64,000 bases of DNA, from contig DASWAT010000064.1 of NCBI GenBank assembly GCA_036390995.1, positions 23,252 through 87,251 on the forward strand, written 5' to 3'. This stretch comes from DASQQQ01 sp036390995 (GTDB taxonomy: Bacteria > Actinomycetota > UBA4738 > HRBIN12). The translations under genes and the position numbers were made by a program. The notes below the pieces were generated by a model. That model did no database searches and was not told the origin of the DNA. It worked only from the letters and a program-made list of their open reading frames with translations. Shown here piece by piece: positions 25,667 through 33,075 of this stretch (its first letter is position 1; the number at the start of each line of letters is the position of its first letter).

Positions 25667-26063
25667 GCTTCCTCCCGACCTTCTATGGTCGATCCCATGC
25701 TCGCAAGCGGACTGATCCTGGACTGCGGTCGGGCGACCCGCAGGTTAAGGGACTGTTGGCCGCCATGGTGTCAGGGCCGGGTATCGCGAGGACTCGGGAG
25801 AGAAGTACAGCAGACAACAGGCGCTTGCCGGGTTGCGTCGCCATGTCGATCGTCTCGTGTACGCGAGCTCTATCGAGCGGCATGGTGAACGACCACGTAG
25901 CGTCCTGCTTCCGGTACGCCGAGATCGAGGCCATGAGCAGGGGGCCGGGGCGGATCTAACGTTCACAGCTGCGCTGCCTGTTGGACATGCTGGACGAGTG
26001 CTCGGGCCACGCGGACGAGCTCCAGGGGCCGGGCACCCAGCGCCCGAGGTAAGGGCCCCGGGG
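25667..26063. other. Gene-free stretch of the island containing R2
   Basis: No gene is supported here. A short open frame at 25756-25959 ends with a Tag-like C terminus (MVNDHVASCFRY followed by 14 unrelated residues and TAA), but it lacks any upstream Tag domain. It is read as a displaced tag 3' end rather than a gene. Confidence 0.55.
25879..25913 (+). repeat. tag 3'-end repeat, copy R2
   Basis: Matches R1 at 34 of 35 core positions; the one difference (T to C) is synonymous in the tag frame. The downstream bases GTACG also resemble R1. Direct orientation, 706 bases after R1. Confidence 0.85.
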
Positions 26064-26465
26064 TCAGATCGGCGGAGCACCGTGCCACGCGATCTGGTTG
26101 CAGGTGCCGTGGTAGCGGTCGTGGACGAGGTCGATGGGGACATCCCACACGCCTTGGATGTGCCGACCGGGGGGAGCCCAGAATCCGATGCTGCGCGGGT
26201 GACCCGAAGGTGGGGGCGGGATGATGCCTGCGTACACCTCTCGTCCGCTGGATCCGAACGCGAAGACGCGGCATTGGACGTTCAGGGCCTGATCGGCAGA
26301 GTTGACGGTTACCACCTTGCAGCAATCATGGGATCCCTCCCCGTAAGGCAAGAGCAGCATCCTCACGGGACTGTCCGATGCAGCCTCCGAGTCGCTGGGG
26401 TGCGCCTCACCGCAGGCAACGAGGGTCACGAGTAGCACGCAAACGGCGGAGAGAACGGCTCGCAC
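26064..26465 (-). CDS. Putative lipoprotein (island cassette 2)
   Basis: About 133 residues. The N terminus is a lipoprotein signal: a hydrophobic stretch ending in the lipobox LVAC, so the mature protein would start at the cysteine near residue 18 and be membrane-anchored outside the cell. The mature part has further cysteines (HDCCK, VQC, GTC). GTG 26465 is preferred over the TTG one codon earlier, with GGAAGGGTGG upstream. No family recognised. It diverges from the cupin gene and has a clear sigma-70-type promoter at 26487-26515. Confidence 0.62.
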   Translation of the reverse strand: MRAVLSAVCVLLVTLVACGEAHPSDSEAASDSPVRMLLLPYGEGSHDCCKVVTVNSADQALNVQCRVFAFGSSGREVYAGIIPPPPSGHPRSIGFWAPPGRHIQGVWDVPIDLVHDRYHGTCNQIAWHGAPPI

Positions 26466-26486
26466 CAATCCACCCTTCCGCTCGCG

Positions 26487-26515
26487 AACCTACACGCCAG
26501 CACGCGAGAGGACAA
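26487..26515 (-). promoter_or_regulatory. Promoter of the island lipoprotein gene
   Basis: On the minus strand TTGTCC (26515-26510) and TAGGTT (26492-26487) are separated by 17 bases, the best -35/-10 pair noticed in the window. The start codon follows about 21 bases later. Confidence 0.5.
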
Positions 26516-26746
26516 TCTGGAGGAGGATGAACTTGCGCGCTTGCATCTTCGTCGAGACGTTGCGACGGACCGTAGACATACGCTAGGCGCCTCTCCGCAG
26601 TCCTTTTGCCGTATGTACATCGTCGAAGTGGCCTGCTTGACTTACTGCGTTTGATGGGTTGGCGTGTCCTCGCCGACCTCGGACAATCGGTCACTTCGTC
26701 GCGGAGCCCGCGCCGAGATGGGCGACCCGAGGGGAGGGGTTCGCAC

Positions 26747-27232
26747 ATGAAGAAGCCCACCAAGCGTGGGTGGGGCCTGGTGCTCTTGACGGTGGCACTC
26801 GCTGGGACACTGGCGGCTGCCACCATGCTTCCTGGGTTGGCGACCCCAGGGATCAACAGCGCGAGCACGCTACTGGCCCGGGGCACGGACCAGTCTCCCG
26901 GGACCCTTCCGTTCCGGGAAGGAACGGACGTGGTCGTCGCGCAGAACACGTTCGAGGTCGGTGGCTCGTCAGGGTGGCATTCCCATCCTGGAGGCGTGAT
27001 CGTGGTGGTCCAGCAGGGTGAGCTCACGCTGTACCGCTCCGTGGGCAATCACTGTGAATCGACGAGGTACACGGCGGGACAGTCATTCATCGAGCGGCCC
27101 GATGACGTGCTGAACGGCGTGAACACCGGCTCGATCCAAACGATCGTCTACGCGGTGTTCCCCAACGTGCCGATTGGTGGCCCAACAAGGGTCGATGTCG
27201 CCAACGATCCCGGCACCTGCCCTGGGGTCTGA
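26747..27232 (+). CDS. Secreted cupin-domain protein (island cassette 2)
   Basis: 161 residues. An N-terminal signal (KKPTKRGWGLVLLTVALAG followed by a small-residue region) precedes a single cupin barrel. The first cupin motif is visible as GWHSHPGGVIVVVQQGELTLY, giving two histidine metal ligands. The second motif is weaker, around TAGQSFIERPDDVLNGVNTG. The ATG follows GGGGAGGGG. It may be a secreted sensor or small-molecule-binding protein; substrate unknown. It lies between repeats R2 and R3. Confidence 0.72.
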   Translation: MKKPTKRGWGLVLLTVALAGTLAAATMLPGLATPGINSASTLLARGTDQSPGTLPFREGTDVVVAQNTFEVGGSSGWHSHPGGVIVVVQQGELTLYRSVGNHCESTRYTAGQSFIERPDDVLNGVNTGSIQTIVYAVFPNVPIGGPTRVDVANDPGTCPGV

Positions 27233-27252
27233 GGCCTCACGGCTGGCGCGGC

Positions 27253-27274
27253 GTCCCCCCGCCCGATGGGGGAC
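27253..27274 (+). terminator. Hairpin after the cupin gene
   Basis: GTCCCCC (27253-27259) pairs with GGGGGAC (27268-27274) across an 8-base loop, 20 bases after the cupin stop. No T-run follows, which is common in GC-rich actinobacteria. Confidence 0.45.
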
Positions 27275-27536
27275 GTCGCCGCCGACCTGTAGCTTCACGA
27301 TCCAGGGCTCCACGCAGTCACGGACCTGGCCCAATCGAAGACCAGTGTCCAGGACTACGACCAACAGTTCCGGCGTGTACCAGCCAGCGGACTCGGCGTG
27401 CCTCGCGTTCCTCGGAACGAATCCTCCGGTCGCAGTGCCGGGTGACGCCTTCACGCAAGATGCGGCCTGCGAGCAGGGAGGGGTACTACGCCTCCAAGCG
27501 GGCTACGAGCTGATCGGCGCGATCAAGAAAGCGACC

Positions 27537-27571
27537 GGCATGGTGAACGACCACGTCACGTCCTGCTTCCG
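27537..27571 (+). repeat. tag 3'-end repeat, copy R3
   Basis: Matches R1 at all but three of 35 core positions. Similarity extends left to about 27519 (codons for A-x-x-x-ATG) and right to about 27583. Direct orientation, 1658 bases after R2, and it abuts the stop codon of the ABC permease gene. Confidence 0.85.
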
Positions 27572-27582
27572 ACACCGGGAGC

Positions 27583-28739
27583 TCACGCAGACGTGATGCG
27601 TTTGCGGAGCAGGTTGGTCGCCAGTAAGAGCAGCACCGCCGCGTAGCCGGCCAGCATGGCGAGCTCCGGCAGGACGGCGCCGATCCCGGCGTCGTGCCCG
27701 AGGATCTCGCCGAACGCGTCGAGCGCCCAGGCGTGCGGGGTCACGTGGGCGATCGTCCGCATGACCGGCGGGAAGACCTCGAGCGGCACCATGCAGCCCC
27801 CCAGGGCGGCCAGCACGAGCCCGAAGAAGACGCCGAACGACCCGGCCTGCTGGGCGTTCGACAGGGCCGAGCCCATCAGCATGGCCGCCCCGGTGCCGAC
27901 GAGCGCGGTCAGCACCACCACCGCCGCGGTGGCGAGCGGGTCGCCCCAATCCACGCCGAACAGGAGCAGGGTCACGGCCACGATCAGCGCGCCCTGGAAC
28001 AGCGCGATGGCGAACCGCCCGAGCCCTTCGCCCACGATCACCGTCCCCGGCGACGTGGGCGACGCCAGCATCCGTCGCGACACGCCCAGCCGCCGCGTCT
28101 CGATCAGCATCGCCGAGGCCGAGAGCGAGACGACGAAGATGAACAGCACGACCTCCTGGGCCGCGCCGTACCCCAGCGTGCCGCCGAGCTCGTCGCCCCC
28201 GGCCGCCGTGGCCCGCACCGTCACGAACGGGACCGTGCCGGCGACCTGCCTTGCGCGGGCCAGGGCGGCGTCGAAGCCGGCGGCGCCCTCCTGCTGCGCG
28301 AACCGGGCGGCCCGCAGCTCGATGGCCTGGCGGTCGACGACCCCGGCGACGATCAGGCTGCCCTCCTGCCCGCCGCCCGTCGGCCTCGCGATGTACGGCA
28401 GCGACGCGGTCTCGCCCGCGCGGACGTCGCGGTCGTAGCCCTCGGGGATCACCAGCCCGGCCTCCACCTGCCCGCGCTCCACGGCCGTGGTCAACGACGC
28501 CCGGTCGTCGTAGGCGCGCACGCGGATCCCCTCGGTGCGCTCGAGCCGGTCGAGCAGATCGGCGCCCAACGGTCCGCTCCCCCGGGACACCACGCCGAGC
28601 GCCGGCGTGGACGAGGAGCCGAACACCGCCCGATGGCCAGGATGATCAGGAACGGGAACACCACCATGAAGAACAGCGCGGTCCGGTCCCGGACGATCCG
28701 CCGGAGGTTGGTCCCCGCGATGGCCAGGACGCGGCTCAT
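27583..28739 (-). pseudogene. ABC-2 permease with an apparent single-base frameshift
   Basis: Third gene of an exporter operon. The N terminus (MSRVLAIAGTNLRRIVRDRT, first membrane helix ending FLIILAIG) starts at ATG 28739, overlapping the upstream permease stop by ATGA. After about 38 residues the frame breaks. The rest, from VFGSSSTPALG to the stop at 27583, continues in another frame. Adding one C to the CCC run at 28629-28631 would restore a protein of about 385 residues with five further membrane helices. This is either a recent null mutation or a sequence error. Without the fix only the downstream fragment (27583-28626) is open. Confidence 0.75.
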
Positions 28740-29902
28740 CGCGCGGTCAGCCTCCCCGCCCGGACGGCCCCGAGGCCGCCGAGCACCACCGCGAAGGCCA
28801 GCACCGCGCCGACGGAGGGGAGGATCTCGGCGGCCGTCCCGCCGCCGGCCAGCTCCTGGAACCCGCGCATGAGCCACGCCTGGGGCGCGATGAGGCTCAG
28901 GTTCGCCAGGAAAGCCGGACCCTGCGACACCGGGAAGAACGTGCCTCCAAGGAGTCCGAGGACCACCGCGGCGGTTGACGCGTACCCGCCCGCCTGCGCC
29001 GGGGTCTTCGCCAGGCTCGACACCAGCGCGGTGAGCCCCATGGCCGCCAGCACACCCGAGACGACGAGCAGCGCCACCCCCACCGGGTCGCCCCAGTCGG
29101 CCCCCAGCAGCAGCGTGCTCGCCACCACGAGCGCGGTCATGCTCACCAGCCCGACCACGAACGTGGCGATGGACTTGCCAGCCAGGATCGCGCCGGGCCG
29201 GATCGGCGCCACCAGGAGCCGCGCCAGCGTTCCGCTCTCTCGCTCGGCCAGCAGGCTGCGCACGCCGAACTCGACCGTGAAGAACACGAAGAACACGGCC
29301 ATCCCCGCGGCGTAGAACGTGGTCGAGCTGAACAGGCGGCTCTCGGCGGTGTCCTGCTGCAGGGTCGCGGTGGGGGCGGTCGTCCGGGCCCGCTCCACGA
29401 GCGCCGCGAGCTCGGCCGGGTCGGGGGTCCCGGCGTGGTCGCCGAGCGCGACGGCGACGGACACCTGGATCGCGTTCAGGTCGCTCGCGAACGAGGTGGC
29501 CAGCGACCGGGCCACGACGCCGCCGATCGACGAGTCAGGGTTGGTGATCACGTCGATCCGACCGCCCCCGCCGGCCGAGGCCGAGAACCCCGCCGGGATC
29601 ACGAAGGCCGCGGAGACGTCCCCGTCGTCGGCGAGCCGCTCGGCCGCGGCCGCCGTCGGTGCGGTGCGGAGCTTCACGAAGTCGAGACCCTCGAGGAGCC
29701 GGACGAACGAGCCGGCCACCTGGCCCCCGTCGCGGTTCACGACGGCGTAGGTGGCGGTGAAGGAGCCCTCCTCGACGTTCGCGAGCGTGAGGCTGAAGAT
29801 CAGCGCCAGACCGAACGGGACGAGGAACGCGATCACGTACGCGGACCGGTCGCGCATCCGCTGGCGGAGGTCCTTGGCCGCGACGGTGAGGATGCCGCGC
29901 AC
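28736..29902 (-). CDS. ABC-2 transporter permease
   Basis: 388-residue membrane subunit with an N-terminal helix (residues 20-42), a large outer domain of about 140 residues and five C-terminal helices. The EFGVRSLLAERESGTLARLLVAPIRPGAILAGK stretch, written here in full family context, is typical of YhaP/NatB-like permeases. It lies two bases after the ATPase gene and overlaps the next permease, so the three form one operon with two distinct membrane subunits. Confidence 0.85.
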   Translation of the reverse strand: MRGILTVAAKDLRQRMRDRSAYVIAFLVPFGLALIFSLTLANVEEGSFTATYAVVNRDGGQVAGSFVRLLEGLDFVKLRTAPTAAAAERLADDGDVSAAFVIPAGFSASAGGGGRIDVITNPDSSIGGVVARSLATSFASDLNAIQVSVAVALGDHAGTPDPAELAALVERARTTAPTATLQQDTAESRLFSSTTFYAAGMAVFFVFFTVEFGVRSLLAERESGTLARLLVAPIRPGAILAGKSIATFVVGLVSMTALVVASTLLLGADWGDPVGVALLVVSGVLAAMGLTALVSSLAKTPAQAGGYASTAAVVLGLLGGTFFPVSQGPAFLANLSLIAPQAWLMRGFQELAGGGTAAEILPSVGAVLAFAVVLGGLGAVRAGRLTAR

Positions 29903-29904
29903 GG

Positions 29905-30864
29905 CTACTCCCGGAGGGCTCGGCCGGTGAGGTGCAGGAAGACAGCCTCGAGGTTCGGCTCGGCGATCTCCACCGAGGTGACGTGGCCGCCGGCCCCGGC
30001 CACCGCCGCGAGCACCGCCGGCAGCACCCGATGGGCCTCGCGGGCCACCACGTCAAGCCCGCCCTCGTGCCGGCTCACGTCGTCCACGCCCGACAGCGCT
30101 CGCACGGCTGCCTCGGCGGCCTCCAGCTCACCCGTGGCCGACAGGCCCACCCGGTCGCGCTCGCCGACCATGGCCACGAGCTCGCGGCGCGTGCCCTCGG
30201 CCCTCAGCCGTCCGTGATCGATGATCCCGACGCGGTCGCAGAGCCGCTCCGCCTCCTCCATGTAGTGCGTCGTGTACAGGACCGCAAGACCCTGCTCGCG
30301 GAACCGCTCGACGCTCGAAAGGATCGCGTTGCGGCTTTGCGGGTCGACACCGACGGTGGGCTCGTCCAGGACCAGCAAGCTCGGGCGGTTGAGGAGCCCC
30401 AGGCCGATGTTCAGGCGGCGCTGCATGCCGCCCGAATAGTGCTCGACCCGGTCACCGGCCCGCTCGGTGAGGTCGATGACCTCGAGGACCTCGTCCACGC
30501 GCGACTCGAGCTCATGGCCGGCCAGGCCGTACAGCTTGCCGAAGAACCGGAGGTTCTCCAGCCCGGTGAGGTCCGGGTACAGGGCGAGCTCCTGCGGGAC
30601 GTAGCCGATCGACGCCTTGACCGCGATGGTGCGGGTGTCGAGCGGGCGCCCCTCGAGCAGGACCTCGCCCGCGTCGCGGGCCAGCAGACCGCACACCATC
30701 GAGATCGTCGTGGTCTTCCCGGCGCCGTTGGGGCCCAGCAGCCCGTACGTCTCGCCGGCCGCGATGTGGAACCCGACCCCGTCCACGGCCACGAGGTCCC
30801 CGAAGGATCTGCGCAGCCCTTCGCAGGCGAGGATCGTCTCGCTACGTCGCGGGCTCGGCTGCAT
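29905..30864 (-). CDS. ABC exporter ATPase
   Basis: 319-residue ATP-binding subunit: Walker A GPNGAGKTT, signature YSGGMQRR, Walker B LLVLDEPTVGVD and switch histidine in YTTHYMEEAE. A C-terminal extension of about 85 residues ends in EAVFLHLTGRALRE, as in ABC-2 exporters. ATG 30864 is the first sensible start and overlaps the 3' end of the CDGSH gene by 23 bases, so the Fe-S protein and the exporter may be co-transcribed. Two permeases follow, one of them apparently frameshifted. Confidence 0.9.
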   Translation of the reverse strand: MQPSPRRSETILACEGLRRSFGDLVAVDGVGFHIAAGETYGLLGPNGAGKTTTISMVCGLLARDAGEVLLEGRPLDTRTIAVKASIGYVPQELALYPDLTGLENLRFFGKLYGLAGHELESRVDEVLEVIDLTERAGDRVEHYSGGMQRRLNIGLGLLNRPSLLVLDEPTVGVDPQSRNAILSSVERFREQGLAVLYTTHYMEEAERLCDRVGIIDHGRLRAEGTRRELVAMVGERDRVGLSATGELEAAEAAVRALSGVDDVSRHEGGLDVVAREAHRVLPAVLAAVAGAGGHVTSVEIAEPNLEAVFLHLTGRALRE

Positions 30865-31525
30865 CGCGGAACCCCACGATCTTGTGCGAGCCGTCGCAGA
30901 ACGGCTTGTTGCGCGAGTGGCCGCACCGGCAGAGCGTGACCCGGTTGCGGACCTCCCAGGTGGTGCCGTCCTCGGACTCCACCGGGATCCGCCCGCGGAC
31001 CCAGAATGGGCCGTTCGGCTGCACGCCGATCGAGGGCTCGAGGGCCGGCTCCAGGTCCTCGTCCGCGTCCGACTCGCGCAGGACCAGCCGGCCCGAGGGG
31101 CACCGGTGGACCATCCCGACGAGCTGCTCACGGGCCTCCGGGTCGTCCCCTTCCTCCTCCACCAAGGTCCACACGTTCGTCGTCAGGTTCGTGCAGAAGC
31201 CCGCTTTCGAGCACAGGGACAGGTCGTCCGTGAGGATCAGGTCCTCGCCCTCGAACGATCCCCTGCGCGCCGCGGTGGGCCTTCGGTCCGCCGTCTCGGC
31301 CCAGTCCCACTCGATCGTTTCGCACGCCCGGTCGCAGAAGGGCCGCTGCTGGGAGCGATCGCACCGGCACAGGAGGTACTCGCCATCCGGTGTGAGGAAC
31401 GACGGGCCCTCGTCCCAGTCGACGGGCTCGCCATGCTCGGTCTTCACGATCGCGGTGCGAAGGAGCGGAGGATCGCCTTGAACGGCGTACGGACCACCTC
31501 GCCGCACCTCGATGCGCGCCTGCAC
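30842..31525 (-). CDS. Two-CDGSH iron-sulfur protein with a Cys-for-His ligand swap
   Basis: 227 residues in three Fe-S modules. The N-terminal CDGSH-like motif is CRCDRSQQRPFCDRAC, with C53, C55, C64 and C68, so the fourth ligand, normally histidine, is cysteine. A middle divergent mono-cluster region (Fer4_19-like) has C105, C111 and C142 in LCSKAGFC and HRCPSG. The C-terminal CDGSH motif is canonical: CRCGHSRNKPFCDGSH with C199, C201, C210 and H214. CDGSH proteins hold a [2Fe-2S] cluster by three Cys and one His. GTG 31525 is leaderless. The partner process is unknown; it precedes an ABC exporter. Confidence 0.87.
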   Translation of the reverse strand: MQARIEVRRGGPYAVQGDPPLLRTAIVKTEHGEPVDWDEGPSFLTPDGEYLLCRCDRSQQRPFCDRACETIEWDWAETADRRPTAARRGSFEGEDLILTDDLSLCSKAGFCTNLTTNVWTLVEEEGDDPEAREQLVGMVHRCPSGRLVLRESDADEDLEPALEPSIGVQPNGPFWVRGRIPVESEDGTTWEVRNRVTLCRCGHSRNKPFCDGSHKIVGFRDAAEPAT

Positions 31526-31531
31526 GGCCGA

Positions 31532-31537
31532 AGCCTA
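31532..31537 (-). promoter_or_regulatory. -10 box TAGGCT of the CDGSH gene
   Basis: On the minus strand TAGGCT ends six bases before the GTG at 31525 and no ribosome site is present, indicating a leaderless message. Confidence 0.5.
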
Positions 31538-33043
31538 CCCGAGACCGCCGGAAAGGCGCCGCAGCGCGTCGAGCATGCGATCCACGTCGGCCTCGGTGGA
31601 CAGGTAGTTCACGATACCGGCGCGCAGGTAGGTGCGGCCGCGGAGCTTCGTCGTGGAGACCCACGCCTCGCCCGACACCTCGAGGGCGCGCTGGAGCCGG
31701 TCCTGGTACGCGTCGAGCTCGTCCGGGTCAAGACCCGGCGGCACGTGACGGAAGCACACAACCGACAACTCGGGCTCGGGCGGCGCCACCTCGAACTCAT
31801 CGCTCTCGCGGCACCGCCGGGCGAGGTACGCCGCGAGGTCCACGTTCGCCTCGATGAGCCGCCCGAACCCCTCGCTGCCGAGGTGTTTCCACGACAGCCA
31901 CAGCTTCAGCGCTCGGAACCGGCGGGTGCCCTCGATCGAGTACTGCATCCAGTTGAGCGGCGCGTCCTCCGGGTTCGGGGAGCGGTAGTACTCGGGCTCG
32001 CGATGGAACGTGCGGACCAGGTCCTCCCGGCGCTTCACGACGAGCGCGCCGATGTCGTACGCCTGGAAGAACCATTTGTGGGGGTCGATCGTGACGGAGT
32101 CGGCACGCTCGAGGTCGGGCACGCGATCCGCGTCGCGCTTCGAGAACCGGGCGGCGCCGCCGTACGCGGCGTCGACGTGCAGCCACATCCCCTCGCGCTC
32201 CGAGATGTCGGCCAGCTCGCCCACCAGGTCCACCGACCCGGTGTTCGTGGACCCGCTCACCGCGGCGATCGCGAGCGGGGTGAGGCCCTCGGCCCGGTCC
32301 TGGGCGATCGCGGCCGCGACCGGCGCCCCCTGCAGCCGGAACCGCTCGTCCGAGGGGACGATCCGAAGCGTCACCGGCGGGAACCCCAGCGTGGACAGGG
32401 CGCGCTCGATCGAGAAGTGCGCCTGGTCCGAGGCGTACACGCGGACGCCCTCCAGGGCGGACCCCCGTGGCGGCTCGGGCAGGTCGAGGAGCCGCGCGAG
32501 GTGCACGTCGCGGGCCACGTTCAGGGCCATGATGTTCGCCATCACGCCGCCGGACGTGAGCACCCCCCAGCTGCCGGGCCCGAACCCCACCAGGCCGCGG
32601 AGCCAGGACGTGACCTCCTCCTCCACGAGCGCGGCCACCGGGCCCGCGGCCCACACGTCGACCCCCTGATGCACCCACTGGGACAGGACCTCGCCCGCGA
32701 TGGACGCCGGCAGGGGGGGCGGGGTGAAGTAGCTGAACGACCTCGGGTGCTGCGAGTTGAAGACGTGCGGCGCGATACGCTCCCGGAACTCGGCCAGGAT
32801 GTCCTTCGACGTCGACGGCGCGTCGGGCGCGGGTCCCGGCTCGTTCGTCCGACCGTAGAACCAACGTCGCAGGTCGGGGTAGGAGTCGGGCGCGACGGGA
32901 CGGCGCATCGCCTCGCCGTAGAGGTAGTCGAGGGAGGCCTCCCACGTGAGCCGGCCGAGCTCCTCGAGCGCCTCGCGCGCCTCGGCGGGGTCGCGGAAAC
33001 CGATCAGCTCGGGTTCGGGATGCCAGGAGAAGGCGTCGGACAC
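31535..33043 (-). CDS. PLP-dependent group II amino acid decarboxylase (paralogue 1)
   Basis: 502-residue fold-type I decarboxylase of the aromatic-amino-acid / glutamate decarboxylase group. The PLP lysine lies in SVTIDPHKWFF, the cofactor aspartate in WLHVDAAYGGAARF, and the N-terminal FSYFTPPPLPASIAGE region shapes the active site. It converts an amino acid to an amine; substrate unclear. GTG 33043 is leaderless (TAGAGT six bases upstream) and the gene diverges from a class III aminotransferase across 32 bases. A second decarboxylase at 42105 is related but clearly distinct. Confidence 0.86.
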   Translation of the reverse strand: MSDAFSWHPEPELIGFRDPAEAREALEELGRLTWEASLDYLYGEAMRRPVAPDSYPDLRRWFYGRTNEPGPAPDAPSTSKDILAEFRERIAPHVFNSQHPRSFSYFTPPPLPASIAGEVLSQWVHQGVDVWAAGPVAALVEEEVTSWLRGLVGFGPGSWGVLTSGGVMANIMALNVARDVHLARLLDLPEPPRGSALEGVRVYASDQAHFSIERALSTLGFPPVTLRIVPSDERFRLQGAPVAAAIAQDRAEGLTPLAIAAVSGSTNTGSVDLVGELADISEREGMWLHVDAAYGGAARFSKRDADRVPDLERADSVTIDPHKWFFQAYDIGALVVKRREDLVRTFHREPEYYRSPNPEDAPLNWMQYSIEGTRRFRALKLWLSWKHLGSEGFGRLIEANVDLAAYLARRCRESDEFEVAPPEPELSVVCFRHVPPGLDPDELDAYQDRLQRALEVSGEAWVSTTKLRGRTYLRAGIVNYLSTEADVDRMLDALRRLSGGLG

Positions 33044-33049
33044 GCCCGG

Positions 33050-33066
33050 ACTCTACCGAATACGCT
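33050..33066. promoter_or_regulatory. Back-to-back leaderless promoters in a 32-base gap
   Basis: For the minus gene, TAGAGT (33055-33050) sits six bases before GTG 33043. For the plus gene, TACGCT (33061-33066) sits nine bases before ATG 33076. The two -10 boxes are five bases apart, so RNA polymerases on the two strands would exclude each other. Confidence 0.55.
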
Positions 33067-33075
33067 GGCCGCTCC

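Larger units (their letters stand above)
27233..27582. other. Gene-free right end of the tag island
   Basis: No convincing gene. A hairpin follows the cupin stop. An open frame at 27174-27596 runs through the region and ends AIKKATGMVNDHVTSCFRHRELT, matching the Tag C terminus, but the upstream part has no Tag similarity. I read it as a displaced tag 3' end joined to non-coding DNA. Confidence 0.5.

Noticed and set aside
25756..25959. Short gene ending in a Tag-like C terminus
   Set aside because: Only the repeat segment resembles Tag; it lacks a ribosome site and the rest has no features. Treated as a displaced tag 3' end.
27083..27454. 123-residue minus-strand frame
   Set aside because: Overlaps the 3' half of the cupin gene and the gene-free island end; no motifs or start signal.
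25173..27571. Integron attC array or CRISPR
   Set aside because: Only three copies, spaced 706 and 1658 bases, with no long imperfect dyad, no integrase and no cas genes. The copies match the tag coding end instead.
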